From Lacicoccus alkaliphilus DSM 16010 (GTDB lineage: Bacteria > Bacillota > Bacilli > Staphylococcales > Salinicoccaceae): DNA of 64,000 nucleotides. The position numbers and the translations under genes are program-made. The first letter of the stretch is position 1. Every line of letters begins with the position of its first letter. The stretch is taken from positions 26,177 to 90,176 of the forward strand of contig NZ_FRCF01000009.1 of assembly GCF_900142805.1 (NCBI RefSeq), read 5' to 3'. This document shows, one piece after another, positions 9,195 to 18,304 of the stretch. The notes under the pieces were generated by a model. That model saw nothing but the letters and a program-made list of their open reading frames with translations. It did no database searches and was not told where the DNA came from.

Positions 9195-9249
9195 ATTCAC
9201 TTACCATTCAATTATAATCAGATTTAAGCGAATCAAACTTTAAGTGAAT
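9195..9249 (+). promoter_or_regulatory. Repeat-bearing upstream region of fer
   Basis: A 9-base element ATTCACTTA (9195-9203) has its exact inverse TAAGTGAAT at 9241-9249 and a one-mismatch copy TAAGCGAAT at 9225-9233. A TATAAT box (9213-9218) lies between them with no good -35. The layout suggests an operator or activator site for the ferredoxin gene. The regulator is unknown. Confidence 0.4.
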
Positions 9250-9278
9250 GAATCCATATATTAAAGGAGGTAATTCTA

Positions 9279-9518
9279 ATGGCATTTGTAATCACCCAGC
9301 CATGTATCGGCGAGAAAGCAGGAGACTGTGTGGACGTATGTCCGGTCGACTGTATAGAAGAAGGGGAAGATCAGTACTTCATCGATCCCGACATCTGCAT
9401 CGACTGCGGTGCGTGTGTCACCGTATGTCCTGTCGAGGCGATCATTGAAGAATACGACATGACCCCGGAAGACGAACCATTTTTCGAAAAGGCCAAGAAA
9501 TTCTACGGCCTTGCGTGA
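9279..9518 (+). CDS. fer: Seven-iron ferredoxin
   Basis: A 79-residue cytoplasmic electron carrier. The first cluster uses Cys in CIGEKAGDCVDVCPVDC (residues 9-25), the second CIDCGACVTVCPVEA. The first Cys spacing (C-x7-C-x3-C-x3-C) is that of Bacillus-type [3Fe-4S]/[4Fe-4S] ferredoxins. The acidic C-terminal tail is typical of the family. AAAGGAGG precedes the ATG. It probably feeds electrons to desaturases, P450s or biosynthetic enzymes; the partner is not evident here. It is monocistronic, ending at a strong hairpin. Confidence 0.95.
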   Translation: MAFVITQPCIGEKAGDCVDVCPVDCIEEGEDQYFIDPDICIDCGACVTVCPVEAIIEEYDMTPEDEPFFEKAKKFYGLA

Positions 9519-9551
9519 TGATGGATTGCATAACAATACCCGTTCATGATG

Positions 9552-9580
9552 AAAGCCGCACCCTGTGAGGGTGCGGCTTT
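9552..9580. terminator. Bidirectional terminator, fer / ywdK
   Basis: A perfect 12-bp stem (AAAGCCGCACCC and its complement, loop TGTGA) has T residues on both exits. It serves the convergent fer and ywdK transcripts. Confidence 0.92.
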
Positions 9581-9581
9581 T

Positions 9582-9950
9582 TTAGATCCCAGCCATTCCT
9601 ATGATCACCATCACCCAGGCAGCCAGAAACAGTACGCCGCCGATCGGGGTGACCGCCCCGAGGACTGAGATGCCTGAGACCGCCAATACATACAGTGATC
9701 CGCTGAAAAAGATGATGCCTGCGAACATCAGCCAACCGGCCGCATTCATCGGCACACCGGTGAGTCCGACCAGGATGCCGATCGCGATCAAACCGGCCGC
9801 ATGGAACATCTGATACTGCACTGCCGTTTCCCAGATCCCCAGATAATGATCGCTGATCCGGCCTTCCAGCCCATGTGCGCCGAATGCACCCAGTGCGACT
9901 GATATGAACGCATTCACAGCACCCAATATTACAAATAATTTCATATCCAT
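9582..9950 (-). CDS. ywdK: DUF423 membrane protein (YwdK)
   Basis: A 122-residue membrane protein with four hydrophobic helices. The DUF423 hallmark [11 protein letters not shown] follows TM1, and [16 protein letters not shown] and GSLYVLA match the family. The function is unknown. It is last in the ung-ywdI-ywdK cluster, 13 bp after ywdI, an arrangement shared with Bacillus. Confidence 0.9.
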   Translation of the reverse strand: MDMKLFVILGAVNAFISVALGAFGAHGLEGRISDHYLGIWETAVQYQMFHAAGLIAIGILVGLTGVPMNAAGWLMFAGIIFFSGSLYVLAVSGISVLGAVTPIGGVLFLAAWVMVIIGMAGI

Positions 9951-9963
9951 TTACTCCCTGCTG

Positions 9964-10248
9964 TTAAAAATCAAAAATCGATTCATCCGTCCGCTTATTT
10001 TCCCGCGGCGCTCCCTCATCCTGACTGCCGCCCATCAATTCGAGCATCCTTTTGTCTTTATCCGTCAGACCCGGCCCCGCTGCTTCTTCCTGTATGCGGC
10101 CGGCCTTCCGGTCATCTTCCGGCTGTGCCTTCAGGATGCCGACCAGCGTCTCGATTGTGTAGAGGTGCTTCTCAAACTCTCCGGGCCTGGACGAAACCTC
10201 GAGCATGTGCAGCTCTGATTTGATCTGTTGTATGATCTGCCGCTTCAT
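9964..10248 (-). CDS. ywdI: YwdI-like protein (DUF5327)
   Basis: A 94-residue soluble protein with a predicted N-terminal helical part (residues 1-40) and a disordered, charged C-terminal half. It resembles YwdI/DUF5327, which sits beside ung in Bacillus and Staphylococcus and has no known function. Its ATG overlaps the ung stop (ATGA), indicating coupled translation. The call rests mostly on location and size. Confidence 0.75.
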   Translation of the reverse strand: MKRQIIQQIKSELHMLEVSSRPGEFEKHLYTIETLVGILKAQPEDDRKAGRIQEEAAGPGLTDKDKRMLELMGGSQDEGAPRENKRTDESIFDF

Positions 10249-10898
10249 TTCCGCTCACTCCAGTCCACCATCGCCCGACCGTTGGCATGCAGGTATTCAT
10301 TCGCCCGGCTGAACGGCTTTGAGCCGAAAAACCCGCGATACGCGGATAAAGGGCTCGGGTGTACGGATTTTATTATCAGGTGCTTCGAGCCGTCTATGAG
10401 CGCCTCTTTTTTCTGTGCGGGCTTACCCCAGAGAATGAACACGACATTTTCAAGTTCTTCGGATACGATTCCGATGATACTGTCCGTGAACTTTTCCCAG
10501 CCGAGTCCACGATGTGAATTGGCCTTGTGTGCATCCACGGTCAGGACCGTGTTGAGCAGTAAGACCCCCTGGTCCGCCCAGTCCTTCAGGCTGCCGCCGG
10601 TGCGTTCAATGCCGAGGTCATCTTCGAGCTCTTTGTATATGTTACGGAGGGACGGCGGAATTTTTACATCCTCGTTCACGGAAAACGCTAGACCGTGCGA
10701 CTGCCTTTCCCCGTGATACGGGTCCTGCCCGAGGATGACCACCCTGACATTTTCAAATGAGGTCAATTCGAATGCTGTATATATTTCCTCCCTTGGCGGG
10801 AATACTTCACCGTTTTTAAATTTATCTTCCAGAACTTCTTCCAGTGTACTGAAATCATGCTGTGCCTTTATCTTTTTGAATATATCCGCCCATTCCAT
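10245..10898 (-). CDS. ung: Uracil-DNA glycosylase
   Basis: Family 1 UDG that removes uracil from DNA in base-excision repair. The water-activating loop GQDPYHG (catalytic Asp, about residue 65), the FILWGKPAQ strand and the Leu-intercalation loop [18 protein letters not shown] are all intact. The 217-residue length is normal. I place the start at MEWADIF, the family's usual N-terminus, with AGAGGTG at good spacing; in-frame GTG and ATG codons lie two to three codons earlier. It is first gene of the ung-ywdI-ywdK set. Confidence 0.96.
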   Translation of the reverse strand: MEWADIFKKIKAQHDFSTLEEVLEDKFKNGEVFPPREEIYTAFELTSFENVRVVILGQDPYHGERQSHGLAFSVNEDVKIPPSLRNIYKELEDDLGIERTGGSLKDWADQGVLLLNTVLTVDAHKANSHRGLGWEKFTDSIIGIVSEELENVVFILWGKPAQKKEALIDGSKHLIIKSVHPSPLSAYRGFFGSKPFSRANEYLHANGRAMVDWSERK

Positions 10899-11015
10899 TT
10901 TCATCACCTCTTACAAAATTTTATTATACCATTCCTGTAAGCAATGCTCTAGAAATACACCGTCATATATAGTAAAATATCATTATTAATCTAATAGAGG
11001 AAAAGAGGAAATTTT

Positions 11016-11846
11016 ATGAAGCTTCAAAAGACCCTTACCATCGCGGGCACCGATGTCAGCGGTGGTGCAGGCATCGCCGCTGACCTGAAGACATTCCAGG
11101 AGCATGAGACTTACGGAATGTCCGTCATCGTCACCACTGTGACGATGGATCCGGAGACCTGGTCCCACCGGGTGTTCCCTACGGCTTTGGAAGTCGTGGA
11201 TTCACAATTGGAAACAGCTTTATCAATTTCACCGGATGCCATCAAGACAGGCATGCTCCCTTCCGAAGAAGTGATCGAAAAAGCGAAGGAGGCTTTTTTG
11301 AACAGCGATGCAGAATCATTCGTGATCGATCCGGTCATGGTATGCAAGGGTGATGATGAAGTCCTGAATCCCGGCCTTGTGGATGCGATGATTGAACACC
11401 TGCTCCCGCATGCGACGATCGTCACTCCCAACCTGGTCGAAGCAGGCCACCTGACCCGCCGCAGGACACCCAAAACGCTTGAAGAAGTGAAGGAGTGTGC
11501 AAAGGAAATCGTCAAACAAGGCGCAAAAAACGTCGTCATCAAAGGCGGCACGGGCATCGAGGGTGACAAAGCGATCGACGTGTACTATGATGGTGAAGCA
11601 TTCCATCTGCTGACCACCGAGAAGATCGATGCTTCATACAACCACGGGGCAGGATGTACATTCGCCGCTGCAATCACCGCAAACCTCGCCAAAGGTGAAG
11701 CACCTCTTGAAGCGGTGCAATCGGCCAAGGCGTTCGTCACCTCGGCAATAAAGAACGGCTGGAGACTGAATGAACATGTGGGCGTCGTCAGACACGGCGC
11801 AGCGAATACAGTGGAAGAGATTGAAGTAACAGAAGAGAAGATTTAA
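11016..11846 (+). CDS. pdxK: Pyridoxine/pyridoxal/pyridoxamine kinase (PdxK/ThiD2)
   Basis: A 276-residue ribokinase-fold kinase of the ThiD-like group. The N-terminal TIAGTDVSGGAGIAADLKTF binds substrate, and NHGAGCTFAAAI near residue 215 holds the anion hole, catalytic-region Gly and Cys. In Staphylococcus and Bacillus the gene beside ung encodes the vitamin B6 kinase although it is often labelled thiD; the missing thi operon here supports that reading. The lid region carries a Cys (VMVCKGDDEVLN), as in Staphylococcus PdxK. Hydroxymethylpyrimidine phosphorylation remains possible. AGAGGAAAAGAGG precedes the ATG. Confidence 0.88.
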   Translation: MKLQKTLTIAGTDVSGGAGIAADLKTFQEHETYGMSVIVTTVTMDPETWSHRVFPTALEVVDSQLETALSISPDAIKTGMLPSEEVIEKAKEAFLNSDAESFVIDPVMVCKGDDEVLNPGLVDAMIEHLLPHATIVTPNLVEAGHLTRRRTPKTLEEVKECAKEIVKQGAKNVVIKGGTGIEGDKAIDVYYDGEAFHLLTTEKIDASYNHGAGCTFAAAITANLAKGEAPLEAVQSAKAFVTSAIKNGWRLNEHVGVVRHGAANTVEEIEVTEEKI

Positions 11847-11874
11847 AAGAGATAGCCCGTCTATCTCTTTTAAA
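11842..11874 (+). terminator. Terminator after pdxK
   Basis: A perfect 14-bp stem with loop CCCGT starts within the last codons of pdxK; the right arm supplies TTTT. It separates pdxK from the yojF operon. Confidence 0.85.
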
Positions 11875-11909
11875 TTGAATTCATATGCAGAAGTGGGAGT
11901 TGCATTTTA

Positions 11910-12269
11910 ATGGAGACTATTGACCGCGGAAAAGTGCAGGAAATGTTGAATCAATATCAAAATCAACCTGTTTACATCCACGTCGAAATAACGAGCGGCG
12001 TGTATGCAGATCATTTGAACGAGGATGTCTTCAATGCAGGGACATTCCTCCGGAACATCCAGGTCGAATATATCCAGGGTGCCATCCGGGGCGGCAAAGA
12101 TGGCGCATACCGCGTGGGCCTGAAGCTCGTGAACGGCGGATGGATATATGTCCTCGGCCTGACGCATTATGCCATCAATGAAAACGACGAATTCATCATG
12201 CACGGTTTCGACCATGACGGCAAATTGGCAAGCGCATTGGAAATATCTTCCAATGAGTTTTTCAAATAG
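11910..12269 (+). CDS. yojF: YojF family protein (DUF1806)
   Basis: A 119-residue soluble beta-rich protein of the YojF/DUF1806 family, recognised by PVYIHVEITSGVYADH, NAGTFLRNIQVEY and the GWIYVLGLTHY strand. Its biochemical role is unknown, but the gene nearly always precedes bshB2, suggesting a link to bacillithiol. It begins 35 bp after the pdxK terminator and 11 bp before bshB2, so it leads the yojF-bshB2-folE2 operon. Confidence 0.88.
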   Translation: METIDRGKVQEMLNQYQNQPVYIHVEITSGVYADHLNEDVFNAGTFLRNIQVEYIQGAIRGGKDGAYRVGLKLVNGGWIYVLGLTHYAINENDEFIMHGFDHDGKLASALEISSNEFFK

Positions 12270-12280
12270 GAGGCATCACA

Positions 12281-12949
12281 ATGGAAAAAGAAAGACATGT
12301 TTTAGTCGTCTTCCCCCACCCGGATGATGAGGCATTCGGTGTTTCAGGCACCATCATGAAATACATCGATTCAGGTGTGCCCGTGACATACGCCTGCCTG
12401 ACATACGGGGACATGGGAAGAAGCCTGGGGTATCCTCCTTTCGCAACGAGGGAATCATTACATGATATAAGGAAGCAGGAAGTTGAGAAAAGTGCTAAAA
12501 TAATGGGGCTGACTGATTTAAGGCTTCTCGGTTACAGGGATAAAACACTCGAATTCGAGCCGCCCGGCCATTTGGCTTCCGTCATAAAAGACATGATGGA
12601 TGAACTCAATCCTTCAAGGATCATTTCCTTCTACCCGGGATATTCGGTCCACCCTGATCACGAGGCGACTGCAGAAGCTGTCTTAAAGGCAGTCGAGGAC
12701 ATGCCTCCTTCGGAAAGGCCTGCCCTTCAGCTCGTCGCTTTTGCCAAGAGCACACTGGATGACCTTGGAGATCCTGACATCATCAATGACATCACCGGTT
12801 ATGAAGATAAAAAAGAACAGGTGATGGCGGCACACATTTCCCAGACCGGCCCGTTGCTCAAAAGGCTGGCTGCCGGGACTGTAGAAGGACAGGAAGCAAG
12901 GGAAGCTTATTTGAAGTTGGAACAATTTTACAGTTATGATATAGATTAA
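12281..12949 (+). CDS. bshB2: Bacillithiol biosynthesis deacetylase BshB2
   Basis: A zinc-dependent LmbE-type N-deacetylase that removes acetyl from GlcNAc-malate during bacillithiol synthesis (BshB2/YojG branch). The metal-binding PHPDDE motif is at residues 12-17, and the second metal His lies in SVHPDHEAT. At 222 residues it is a normal length. AGGAGG precedes the ATG. It sits between yojF and folE2 in one operon, as in Staphylococcus. A related role in bacillithiol-conjugate hydrolysis is an alternative within the family. Confidence 0.92.
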   Translation: MEKERHVLVVFPHPDDEAFGVSGTIMKYIDSGVPVTYACLTYGDMGRSLGYPPFATRESLHDIRKQEVEKSAKIMGLTDLRLLGYRDKTLEFEPPGHLASVIKDMMDELNPSRIISFYPGYSVHPDHEATAEAVLKAVEDMPPSERPALQLVAFAKSTLDDLGDPDIINDITGYEDKKEQVMAAHISQTGPLLKRLAAGTVEGQEAREAYLKLEQFYSYDID

Positions 12950-12959
12950 GGAGATTATT

Positions 12960-13838
12960 ATGGAAGAATTGGATTTAACGACACGAGAAGGTCGTTTTAA
13001 ACATTTTGGTTCTGTTGAACCTGTGAAAGGGACGAAACCAACAGAAAAAGCTGAAATGGCTGATCTTCAAAATTCTAAAAAAGATTTTCTATTTGCAGTC
13101 GAGTCCGTGGGCATCAATAATTTAAGTTATCCGGTGGTGATTGGTGATTTCCAGTCAGTCGGCAACTTCGAACTCGCAACCAGCCTGCGCCGTGAAGAGA
13201 AAGGCGTCAATATGAGCCGTTTGCTCGAGGCGCTCGAAACGGAGAACAGAAATGGCGTCAGACTTGATTTCGCAACGCTTGAACAAGTCCTTAAAGTGCT
13301 CCGTGACCGGATGCGTCAGGAAAATGCCGAAGTCACCGCAGATGGGAAATGGTATTTTTCCAAGCCGAGTCCCGGCACGAATCTGCACGGTATGGCCCAC
13401 GCTGACGTCAAATACTCACTTGCACTGGATGAAGGCGGACTGACAAGAAAACAGTTCGGTATGACAGCCATGGTCACGACGCTGTGCCCTTGTTCAAAAG
13501 AAATCAGTGAATACAGCGCCCATAATCAGCGCGGCTACGTCAAAGTGCTGATAGATGTCGATCCTGGGGCGGACTTGCCTGAAAACCATAAGGAAATCGT
13601 TTATGAATTACTTGAAATAAATGCATCAAGCCAGCTCTACCCTATCCTCAAAAGGACGGATGAGAAGATGGTGACGGAGCGCGCTTATGAAAATCCGCGT
13701 TTTGTTGAAGATCTGATCCGTCTGATTGCATACGATATTGCAGAGCTTGACTGGGTCAAAGGTTTTGAGCTGGAGTGCCGCAACGAAGAAAGCATCCATC
13801 AGCATGATGCCTTCAGCCGCATGAAACACCAAAAATGA
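12960..13838 (+). CDS. folE2: GTP cyclohydrolase FolE2
   Basis: Type IB GTP cyclohydrolase that makes 7,8-dihydroneopterin triphosphate for folate (and queuosine-like) pathways, independent of the classical FolE. Family segments GINNLSYPV, GVNMSRLLEAL and TLCPCSKEISEYSAHNQRG are present, including the metal-ligand Cys. At 292 residues it has the normal length. It starts 10 bp after bshB2 behind AAGGAG. Bacillus folE2 is Zur-controlled, but I see no Zur box before this operon, so here it is probably constitutive. Confidence 0.93.
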   Translation: MEELDLTTREGRFKHFGSVEPVKGTKPTEKAEMADLQNSKKDFLFAVESVGINNLSYPVVIGDFQSVGNFELATSLRREEKGVNMSRLLEALETENRNGVRLDFATLEQVLKVLRDRMRQENAEVTADGKWYFSKPSPGTNLHGMAHADVKYSLALDEGGLTRKQFGMTAMVTTLCPCSKEISEYSAHNQRGYVKVLIDVDPGADLPENHKEIVYELLEINASSQLYPILKRTDEKMVTERAYENPRFVEDLIRLIAYDIAELDWVKGFELECRNEESIHQHDAFSRMKHQK

Positions 13839-13869
13839 AAAAAGACATCCTTTACGGATGTCTTTTTTC
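13837..13869. terminator. Bidirectional terminator, folE2 / HAD gene
   Basis: A perfect 14-bp stem (GAAAAAAGACATCC and complement, loop TTTAC) overlaps the folE2 stop codon. On the minus strand it forms the last codons and stop of the HAD gene. A- and T-rich arms give a T-run in both directions. Confidence 0.9.
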
Positions 13870-14748
13870 ATTGGAAGTGAATTCCAGTTCATTGTTCAGG
13901 ACTTTCTCTATCGCTTCAGCTACACCGTCATGGGTATTCGTCCCCGTCACCACATCGGCGATCGCCTTCACTTCAGATGTCGCATTTCCCATGGCTACAG
14001 AAGTGCCGACACGCTTCAGCATTGATATATCATTAAGGTTGTCCCCGATGGCCATCGTCTCGTTCAGTTCAACGCCCAAAGTTTCTGCCAGCTTTTCAAG
14101 TGCAATGCCCTTTTGTGCTTCTGCATGCGTGAGTTCGATATTACCGTGTGACGACGCTGAAACAGCAACATCACCGATTTCATTCAGATAGTTTTTGGCT
14201 CTGACAAGTTTAGGCCTGGAGGACGAAGCCGCAAGGAATTTCAATATGTTTTCATCTTCGCTTTCGTATACAGCCCGGTAGTCCTGGACTTCCTGTAATG
14301 AAGTTTTTGCGAGCCGCTCGCGCATCAGCCTTCGGATCTTTTCAACATCAGGGGTGCCTCCGGACTGTCTTGCCAGCTCTATGAAAATATCTATATCCCT
14401 TTCAATGCTCGTTGTATATATTGCCCGGTCGGTATAGACCTGATAAAAGACATCTTCAGCTTTCAGCACTTCCGTCACATCTGCAATCAGATCACGGGTC
14501 AGAGGATGGCTCGCCACCACTTCATGTGACGCATCACGCACCTGTGCACCGTTCAAACAGATGTACGGGATCTGAAGTCTGTACTCCCGCACTATCGCAT
14601 GTGCTTCATAGTAGGCTCTGCCTGTTGCAATGACGACATGAATGCCCTGCCCGATCGCCTTATTGATCGCGAGTATCGTCCTCGGCGTGATTTCATGCTC
14701 CGGTGTCAGCAGGGTCCCGTCCATATCAATTGCTATCAACTTGACCAT
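13852..14748 (-). CDS. Cof-type HAD phosphatase
   Basis: A 298-residue HAD hydrolase of the Cof/IIB subfamily. Motif I is DMDGTLL (residues 8-14), the Ser/Thr motif is in VVIATGRAYYE, and the conserved Lys and Asp motifs close with AIGDNLNDISML. The large C2-type cap lies between them. Relatives dephosphorylate sugar phosphates, FMN or pyridoxal phosphate, and specificity cannot be read here. The coding end is built from the terminator hairpin, leaving RHP as the final residues. Confidence 0.88.
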   Translation of the reverse strand: MVKLIAIDMDGTLLTPEHEITPRTILAINKAIGQGIHVVIATGRAYYEAHAIVREYRLQIPYICLNGAQVRDASHEVVASHPLTRDLIADVTEVLKAEDVFYQVYTDRAIYTTSIERDIDIFIELARQSGGTPDVEKIRRLMRERLAKTSLQEVQDYRAVYESEDENILKFLAASSSRPKLVRAKNYLNEIGDVAVSASSHGNIELTHAEAQKGIALEKLAETLGVELNETMAIGDNLNDISMLKRVGTSVAMGNATSEVKAIADVVTGTNTHDGVAEAIEKVLNNELEFTSNEKRHP

Positions 14749-14795
14749 AAGCTAGATAAAACTCCCTTTAACTTGATATATTTTAATATTATGAT

Positions 14796-15269
14796 TCATG
14801 TGTCCCTTTTGCGTCTCAAATCCTTGAAAAAATCTTTCAGGATCCTGCTGCATTCCTCTTCCATGACACCTTCCGTCACAAGCGGCCTGTGGTTGAATCG
14901 GGGCTCATCAAGGAGTTCCATCAGGCTTCTCACAGTACCGCCCTTTTTATCATAGGCACCGAAAACGATATGTGGCAACCGGCTCATTATGATGGCTCCT
15001 GAACACATGACGCAGGGTTCCAGTGTGACATACAGGGTGCAATCCTCCAGTCGGAAAGACTCGAAACGATCACTCGCCCTGTGGATTGCAATCATCTCGG
15101 CGTGGGTTAATGGGTGGCCTTCAGTTTCCCTCAGGTTATGGCCGCGTGAAATGATTTCTTTTTCATGCACCACAACCGCACCAATGGGCACTTCGCCTTT
15201 TCCATACGCTTTTCCCGCTTCTTCCAGTGCTGCCCTCATGAAGAATTCATGGTCGTTTGGTTTTGGCAT
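14796..15269 (-). CDS. tadA: tRNA-specific adenosine deaminase
   Basis: Deaminates A34 to inosine in tRNA-Arg(ACG), allowing wobble decoding of CGN. The zinc site and catalytic Glu are in LTHAEMIAI (HAE) and LEPCVMCSGAI (PCxxC). PIGAVVV and the C-terminal SRILKDFF match the family. At 157 residues the length is normal. Its first 23 bp overlap the end of the upstream HAD gene, so the two are coupled. Confidence 0.94.
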   Translation of the reverse strand: MPKPNDHEFFMRAALEEAGKAYGKGEVPIGAVVVHEKEIISRGHNLRETEGHPLTHAEMIAIHRASDRFESFRLEDCTLYVTLEPCVMCSGAIIMSRLPHIVFGAYDKKGGTVRSLMELLDEPRFNHRPLVTEGVMEEECSRILKDFFKDLRRKRDT

Positions 15270-15957
15270 TGACTATAAACTCCCCGTCCCGGATCAGATC
15301 CGTTACACTGTCGACGATCAAATCAGCGCCTTTCAGCTGCTCCCGCCTCGATGTACCGCTTAAGACACCTATCGTGTAAAGGCCTTCTTCTTCACCGAGC
15401 AAGGTGTCCGCATTATTATCCCCGATCATCACCACATCATCCACATCGTATTCATGCCTTTCCAAAAATGGCCGGACCACCCTGAAATCCGGCTTTTTAT
15501 AGTCAGTGTCATCCCCGGCCACGATATCATCGATCAATTCCGTGAGTCCGAGTTGACTGACGAAAAGCTCCGCCCCTTTCCTTGAATCACTTGTGACGAT
15601 GACATTCTTATAATCCAGCGATTTCAGCGTGGTGAGCACTTCCCTCGAACCATCGATCAGCTCCATGTGGCCTGCGATGAAATCCAGATTTTCCTCATAA
15701 AATTCCTGTGCCCACTTTCCCCCGCCAGCGGCAAATCCTTCGTATACAGCATGTATATCTGCACCCGTACCGCTGGCAGCTACGGAGTCGGATAGCATTT
15801 TGTTGTTTTCAAGGCCGAGCGCGCGTGCGACGTCTTCTTTTTGCGGATGAAGTCCGAAGTGCTCTGTAAAAGCTTCAACACTTTTAATCGCAAAAGGCGT
15901 CCATACTTTTTCATAATTCAACAATGTGCCGTCCTTATCAAACAGTATCGCTTTCAA
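15247..15957 (-). CDS. HAD hydrolase, phosphoglycolate phosphatase-like
   Basis: A 236-residue HAD subfamily IA phosphatase. Motif I is FDKDGTLLNYE (Asp7 nucleophile, Asp9), motif II IVTSDSRKGAE, motif III KKPDFR and motif IV MIGDNNADTLLGEE. The alpha-helical C1 cap occupies residues ~18-95. It resembles Gph-type enzymes but the substrate is unknown. AGGAGG precedes the start. It overlaps tadA by 23 bp and is cotranscribed with it. Confidence 0.87.
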   Translation of the reverse strand: MKAILFDKDGTLLNYEKVWTPFAIKSVEAFTEHFGLHPQKEDVARALGLENNKMLSDSVAASGTGADIHAVYEGFAAGGGKWAQEFYEENLDFIAGHMELIDGSREVLTTLKSLDYKNVIVTSDSRKGAELFVSQLGLTELIDDIVAGDDTDYKKPDFRVVRPFLERHEYDVDDVVMIGDNNADTLLGEEEGLYTIGVLSGTSRREQLKGADLIVDSVTDLIRDGEFIVNAKTKRP

Positions 15958-15979
15958 TTCCTGTCCTCCTGTTAAAAAT

Positions 15980-16000
15980 AAGAAGGCACAATGCCTTCTT
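15980..16000 (-). terminator. Terminator of kbl-tdh operon
   Basis: On the minus strand the 9-bp stem AAGAAGGCA with its complement and a 3-base loop is followed by TATTTTTAAC. It touches the tdh stop codon. Confidence 0.8.
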
Positions 16001-16943
16001 ACACTTTATCTTTTATTGCGTTTATCATTTCTGCGGTCATTTTTTCCAAATCGAACATGGGATTGAAACCCCACTGCCTTTCGGCTTCACTGGTATCGAT
16101 CGAATCCGGCCAGCTTTCGGCAATTCCCTGTCTGACCGGGTCCACGTCATAATCCAGCTCGAAGCCGGGTATATGCTTCCTGATCTCCCGGGCGATCATT
16201 TCGGGCTCGATGCTCATTGCCGAAACGTTGAAGGCATTCCGATCGACCAGATTTTCCGCATCCGTCTCCATCAATTGTATCACAGCATCGATGGCATCAT
16301 CCATATACATCATGTCCATATAAGTCCCTTCCCCGATACAGGACGTATACTTCCCAGCCTTCACCGCCTCAAAATAAATTTCAACAGCATAGTCGGTGGT
16401 CCCGCCGCCCGGCTCCTTGATGTGTGAAATCAGGCCGGGAAACCTGAGCCCGCGCGTATCCACGCCAAATTTATCGAAGTAATAATCGCACAGCAGCTCC
16501 CCCGCAACCTTATTTACCCCGTACATCGTGGTCGGCCGCTGAATCGTCGTCTGCGGTGCGTCTTTTTTGGGTGTGGAAGGGCCGAAAGCCCCGATGGAGC
16601 TCGGCGTGAAGAATTTCGCTTTCCTTTTCCTCGCGACTTCGAGTGCATTGACGAGTCCACCCATATTGATGTCCCAGGCAATCAGCGGTTTCGACTCGCA
16701 TGTGGCACTGAGGAGCGCCGCCATATGCATGATGGTGTCCGGCTTGAACTCATCCGCTATACTCACCATCTCATCATACCTTCTTACATCCAGTATTTTA
16801 AACGGCTTACCCTTTAATGGTCCTTCGGCAGGCGCATTGATGTCCGTCGCCAGCACATTCTCCTCACCGTATATTTCCCTCAGCCTGACGGTCAGCTCTG
16901 TACCGATTTGCCCGAGGGCCCCCGTGATCAATATTCTTTCCAT
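15999..16943 (-). CDS. tdh: L-threonine 3-dehydrogenase, SDR/epimerase type
   Basis: A 314-residue extended short-chain dehydrogenase. The NAD-binding [12 protein letters not shown] is at residues 5-16, with DI ending strand 2 and the catalytic Tyr-Lys in [10 protein letters not shown]. It belongs to the NAD-epimerase-like threonine dehydrogenases and makes 2-amino-3-ketobutyrate. Kbl, encoded 12 bp upstream in the same operon, cleaves that product, so the pair degrades threonine to glycine and acetyl-CoA. A generic sugar epimerase is unlikely in this context. Confidence 0.9.
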   Translation of the reverse strand: MERILITGALGQIGTELTVRLREIYGEENVLATDINAPAEGPLKGKPFKILDVRRYDEMVSIADEFKPDTIMHMAALLSATCESKPLIAWDINMGGLVNALEVARKRKAKFFTPSSIGAFGPSTPKKDAPQTTIQRPTTMYGVNKVAGELLCDYYFDKFGVDTRGLRFPGLISHIKEPGGGTTDYAVEIYFEAVKAGKYTSCIGEGTYMDMMYMDDAIDAVIQLMETDAENLVDRNAFNVSAMSIEPEMIAREIRKHIPGFELDYDVDPVRQGIAESWPDSIDTSEAERQWGFNPMFDLEKMTAEMINAIKDKV

Positions 16944-16955
16944 AATAATCCCCTT

Positions 16956-18146
16956 TTATGATATCACATTTAATTCTTTTCCGACTTTTTCATAAATTTC
17001 CAGTGCCTCATCGAGCATTTCTTTCGTATGCGCCGCTGTCGGCATATTCCGCACACGGCCGGTGCCTCTCGGCACAGTCGGAAATACGATGGACTTTGCA
17101 TAGACGCCCTCTTCCATCAACCGCTTTGAGAACGCCTGGGTGGTTTTCTCATCACCGATGATGCACGGCGTGATCGGCGTTTCCGAATTGCCGATATTGA
17201 AACCAAGTGTCTCAAGGCCTTTCTTCAAATAATCGCCGTTTTCCCACAAGCGGTCATGCAGCTCAGTGGAGGCCATCAGCATCTTCACTGCTTCATTGAT
17301 CGCTTTAGTATCTCCCGGCGTCAGAGACGTGGAGAACAGGAACGGACGTGCCGCCACTTTCAAATAATCGACCAGGTCCTGAGTACCGGCGATGTAACCG
17401 CCGACGACCCCGATCGCCTTGGACAGCGTGCCCATCTGGATATCGACTTCCTTCTCAAGTCCGAAGTGCTTAACCGTACCGGCCCCTTTGCCCATGACGC
17501 CGGAACCGTGTGCATCATCCACATAAGTGATGAGGTCGAATGCCTTGGCGATCTCGACGATTTCAGGAAGTTTCGCAACATCCCCGTCCATTGAAAACAC
17601 ACCGTCGGTGATGTACATCACTTTTTTAAACTGACCGGACTCGGTCGCTTCCCTGGCCTTCTTCCTCAGATCATCCATATCGGAGTGATTGACACGGATG
17701 ATCTTTGCGCGCGACAGACGGCAGCCGTCGATGATCGATGCGTGATTCAATTCATCGGACAGTATCGCATCTTCCTTATCCATCACACCCTGTATCGCTG
17801 CCATGTTGCAGTTGAAACCGGACTGGAATGCGACCGCCGCTTCCGTCCCCTTGAACTTCGCAAGGGTCTCCTCCAATTCAACATGGACATCCAGTGTACC
17901 GTTGATCGTCCTCACTGCACCTGCTCCGACACCGTGGGAATCTATCGTGTCCTTCGCTGCTTTCTTCAATAGTTCATCTGTCGCAAGGCCGAGGTAGTTA
18001 TTCGACGACAGATTGATCAGCGCTTCGCCGTCAATGTCGATCACCGGCCCATTCGCGCCCCTTACCACATTGATTTCATTGTACAGACCATTGTCCTTCA
18101 AATCCTGCAGATTCGAAGATAAAAATTCGTTCAAAATTTTAGACAT
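16956..18146 (-). CDS. kbl: 2-amino-3-ketobutyrate CoA ligase (glycine C-acetyltransferase)
   Basis: A PLP enzyme of the alpha-oxoamine synthase family, 396 residues. The PLP lysine is in [17 protein letters not shown] (near residue 240), with [10 protein letters not shown] and HNDH-like [10 protein letters not shown] upstream. It cleaves 2-amino-3-ketobutyrate with CoA into glycine and acetyl-CoA. Linkage to tdh distinguishes it from BioF. GAGAGGAGAGAGG precedes the ATG, and a palindromic AAAGCGCTTT lies upstream, suggesting CcpA control. Confidence 0.93.
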   Translation of the reverse strand: MSKILNEFLSSNLQDLKDNGLYNEINVVRGANGPVIDIDGEALINLSSNNYLGLATDELLKKAAKDTIDSHGVGAGAVRTINGTLDVHVELEETLAKFKGTEAAVAFQSGFNCNMAAIQGVMDKEDAILSDELNHASIIDGCRLSRAKIIRVNHSDMDDLRKKAREATESGQFKKVMYITDGVFSMDGDVAKLPEIVEIAKAFDLITYVDDAHGSGVMGKGAGTVKHFGLEKEVDIQMGTLSKAIGVVGGYIAGTQDLVDYLKVAARPFLFSTSLTPGDTKAINEAVKMLMASTELHDRLWENGDYLKKGLETLGFNIGNSETPITPCIIGDEKTTQAFSKRLMEEGVYAKSIVFPTVPRGTGRVRNMPTAAHTKEMLDEALEIYEKVGKELNVIS

Positions 18147-18178
18147 TTACCTCTCTCCTCTCGTTTCCATTTTATCAC

Positions 18179-18194
18179 AATAAAGCGCTTTCTT
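18179..18194 (-). promoter_or_regulatory. Candidate CcpA site of kbl-tdh
   Basis: The palindromic core AAAGCGCTTT (18182-18191) matches the centre of cre elements, though the outer bases fit poorly. It lies about 35 bp before the kbl start, where it could sit in the promoter spacer. Confidence 0.35.
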
Positions 18195-18304
18195 TTATAT
18201 GAAAATCGGTTTTCAGGCGAAGTAACAGTATTCAATTTAGAGCAAATAGTTTAAATAATTAAAATTATTTGGTAAAATGAACTATTATCTTATGGAGGTT
18301 AACA

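Noticed and set aside
11910..13838. Zur control of folE2
   Set aside because: No Zur-like palindrome was seen before yojF, and folE2 has no promoter of its own in the 10-bp gap after bshB2.
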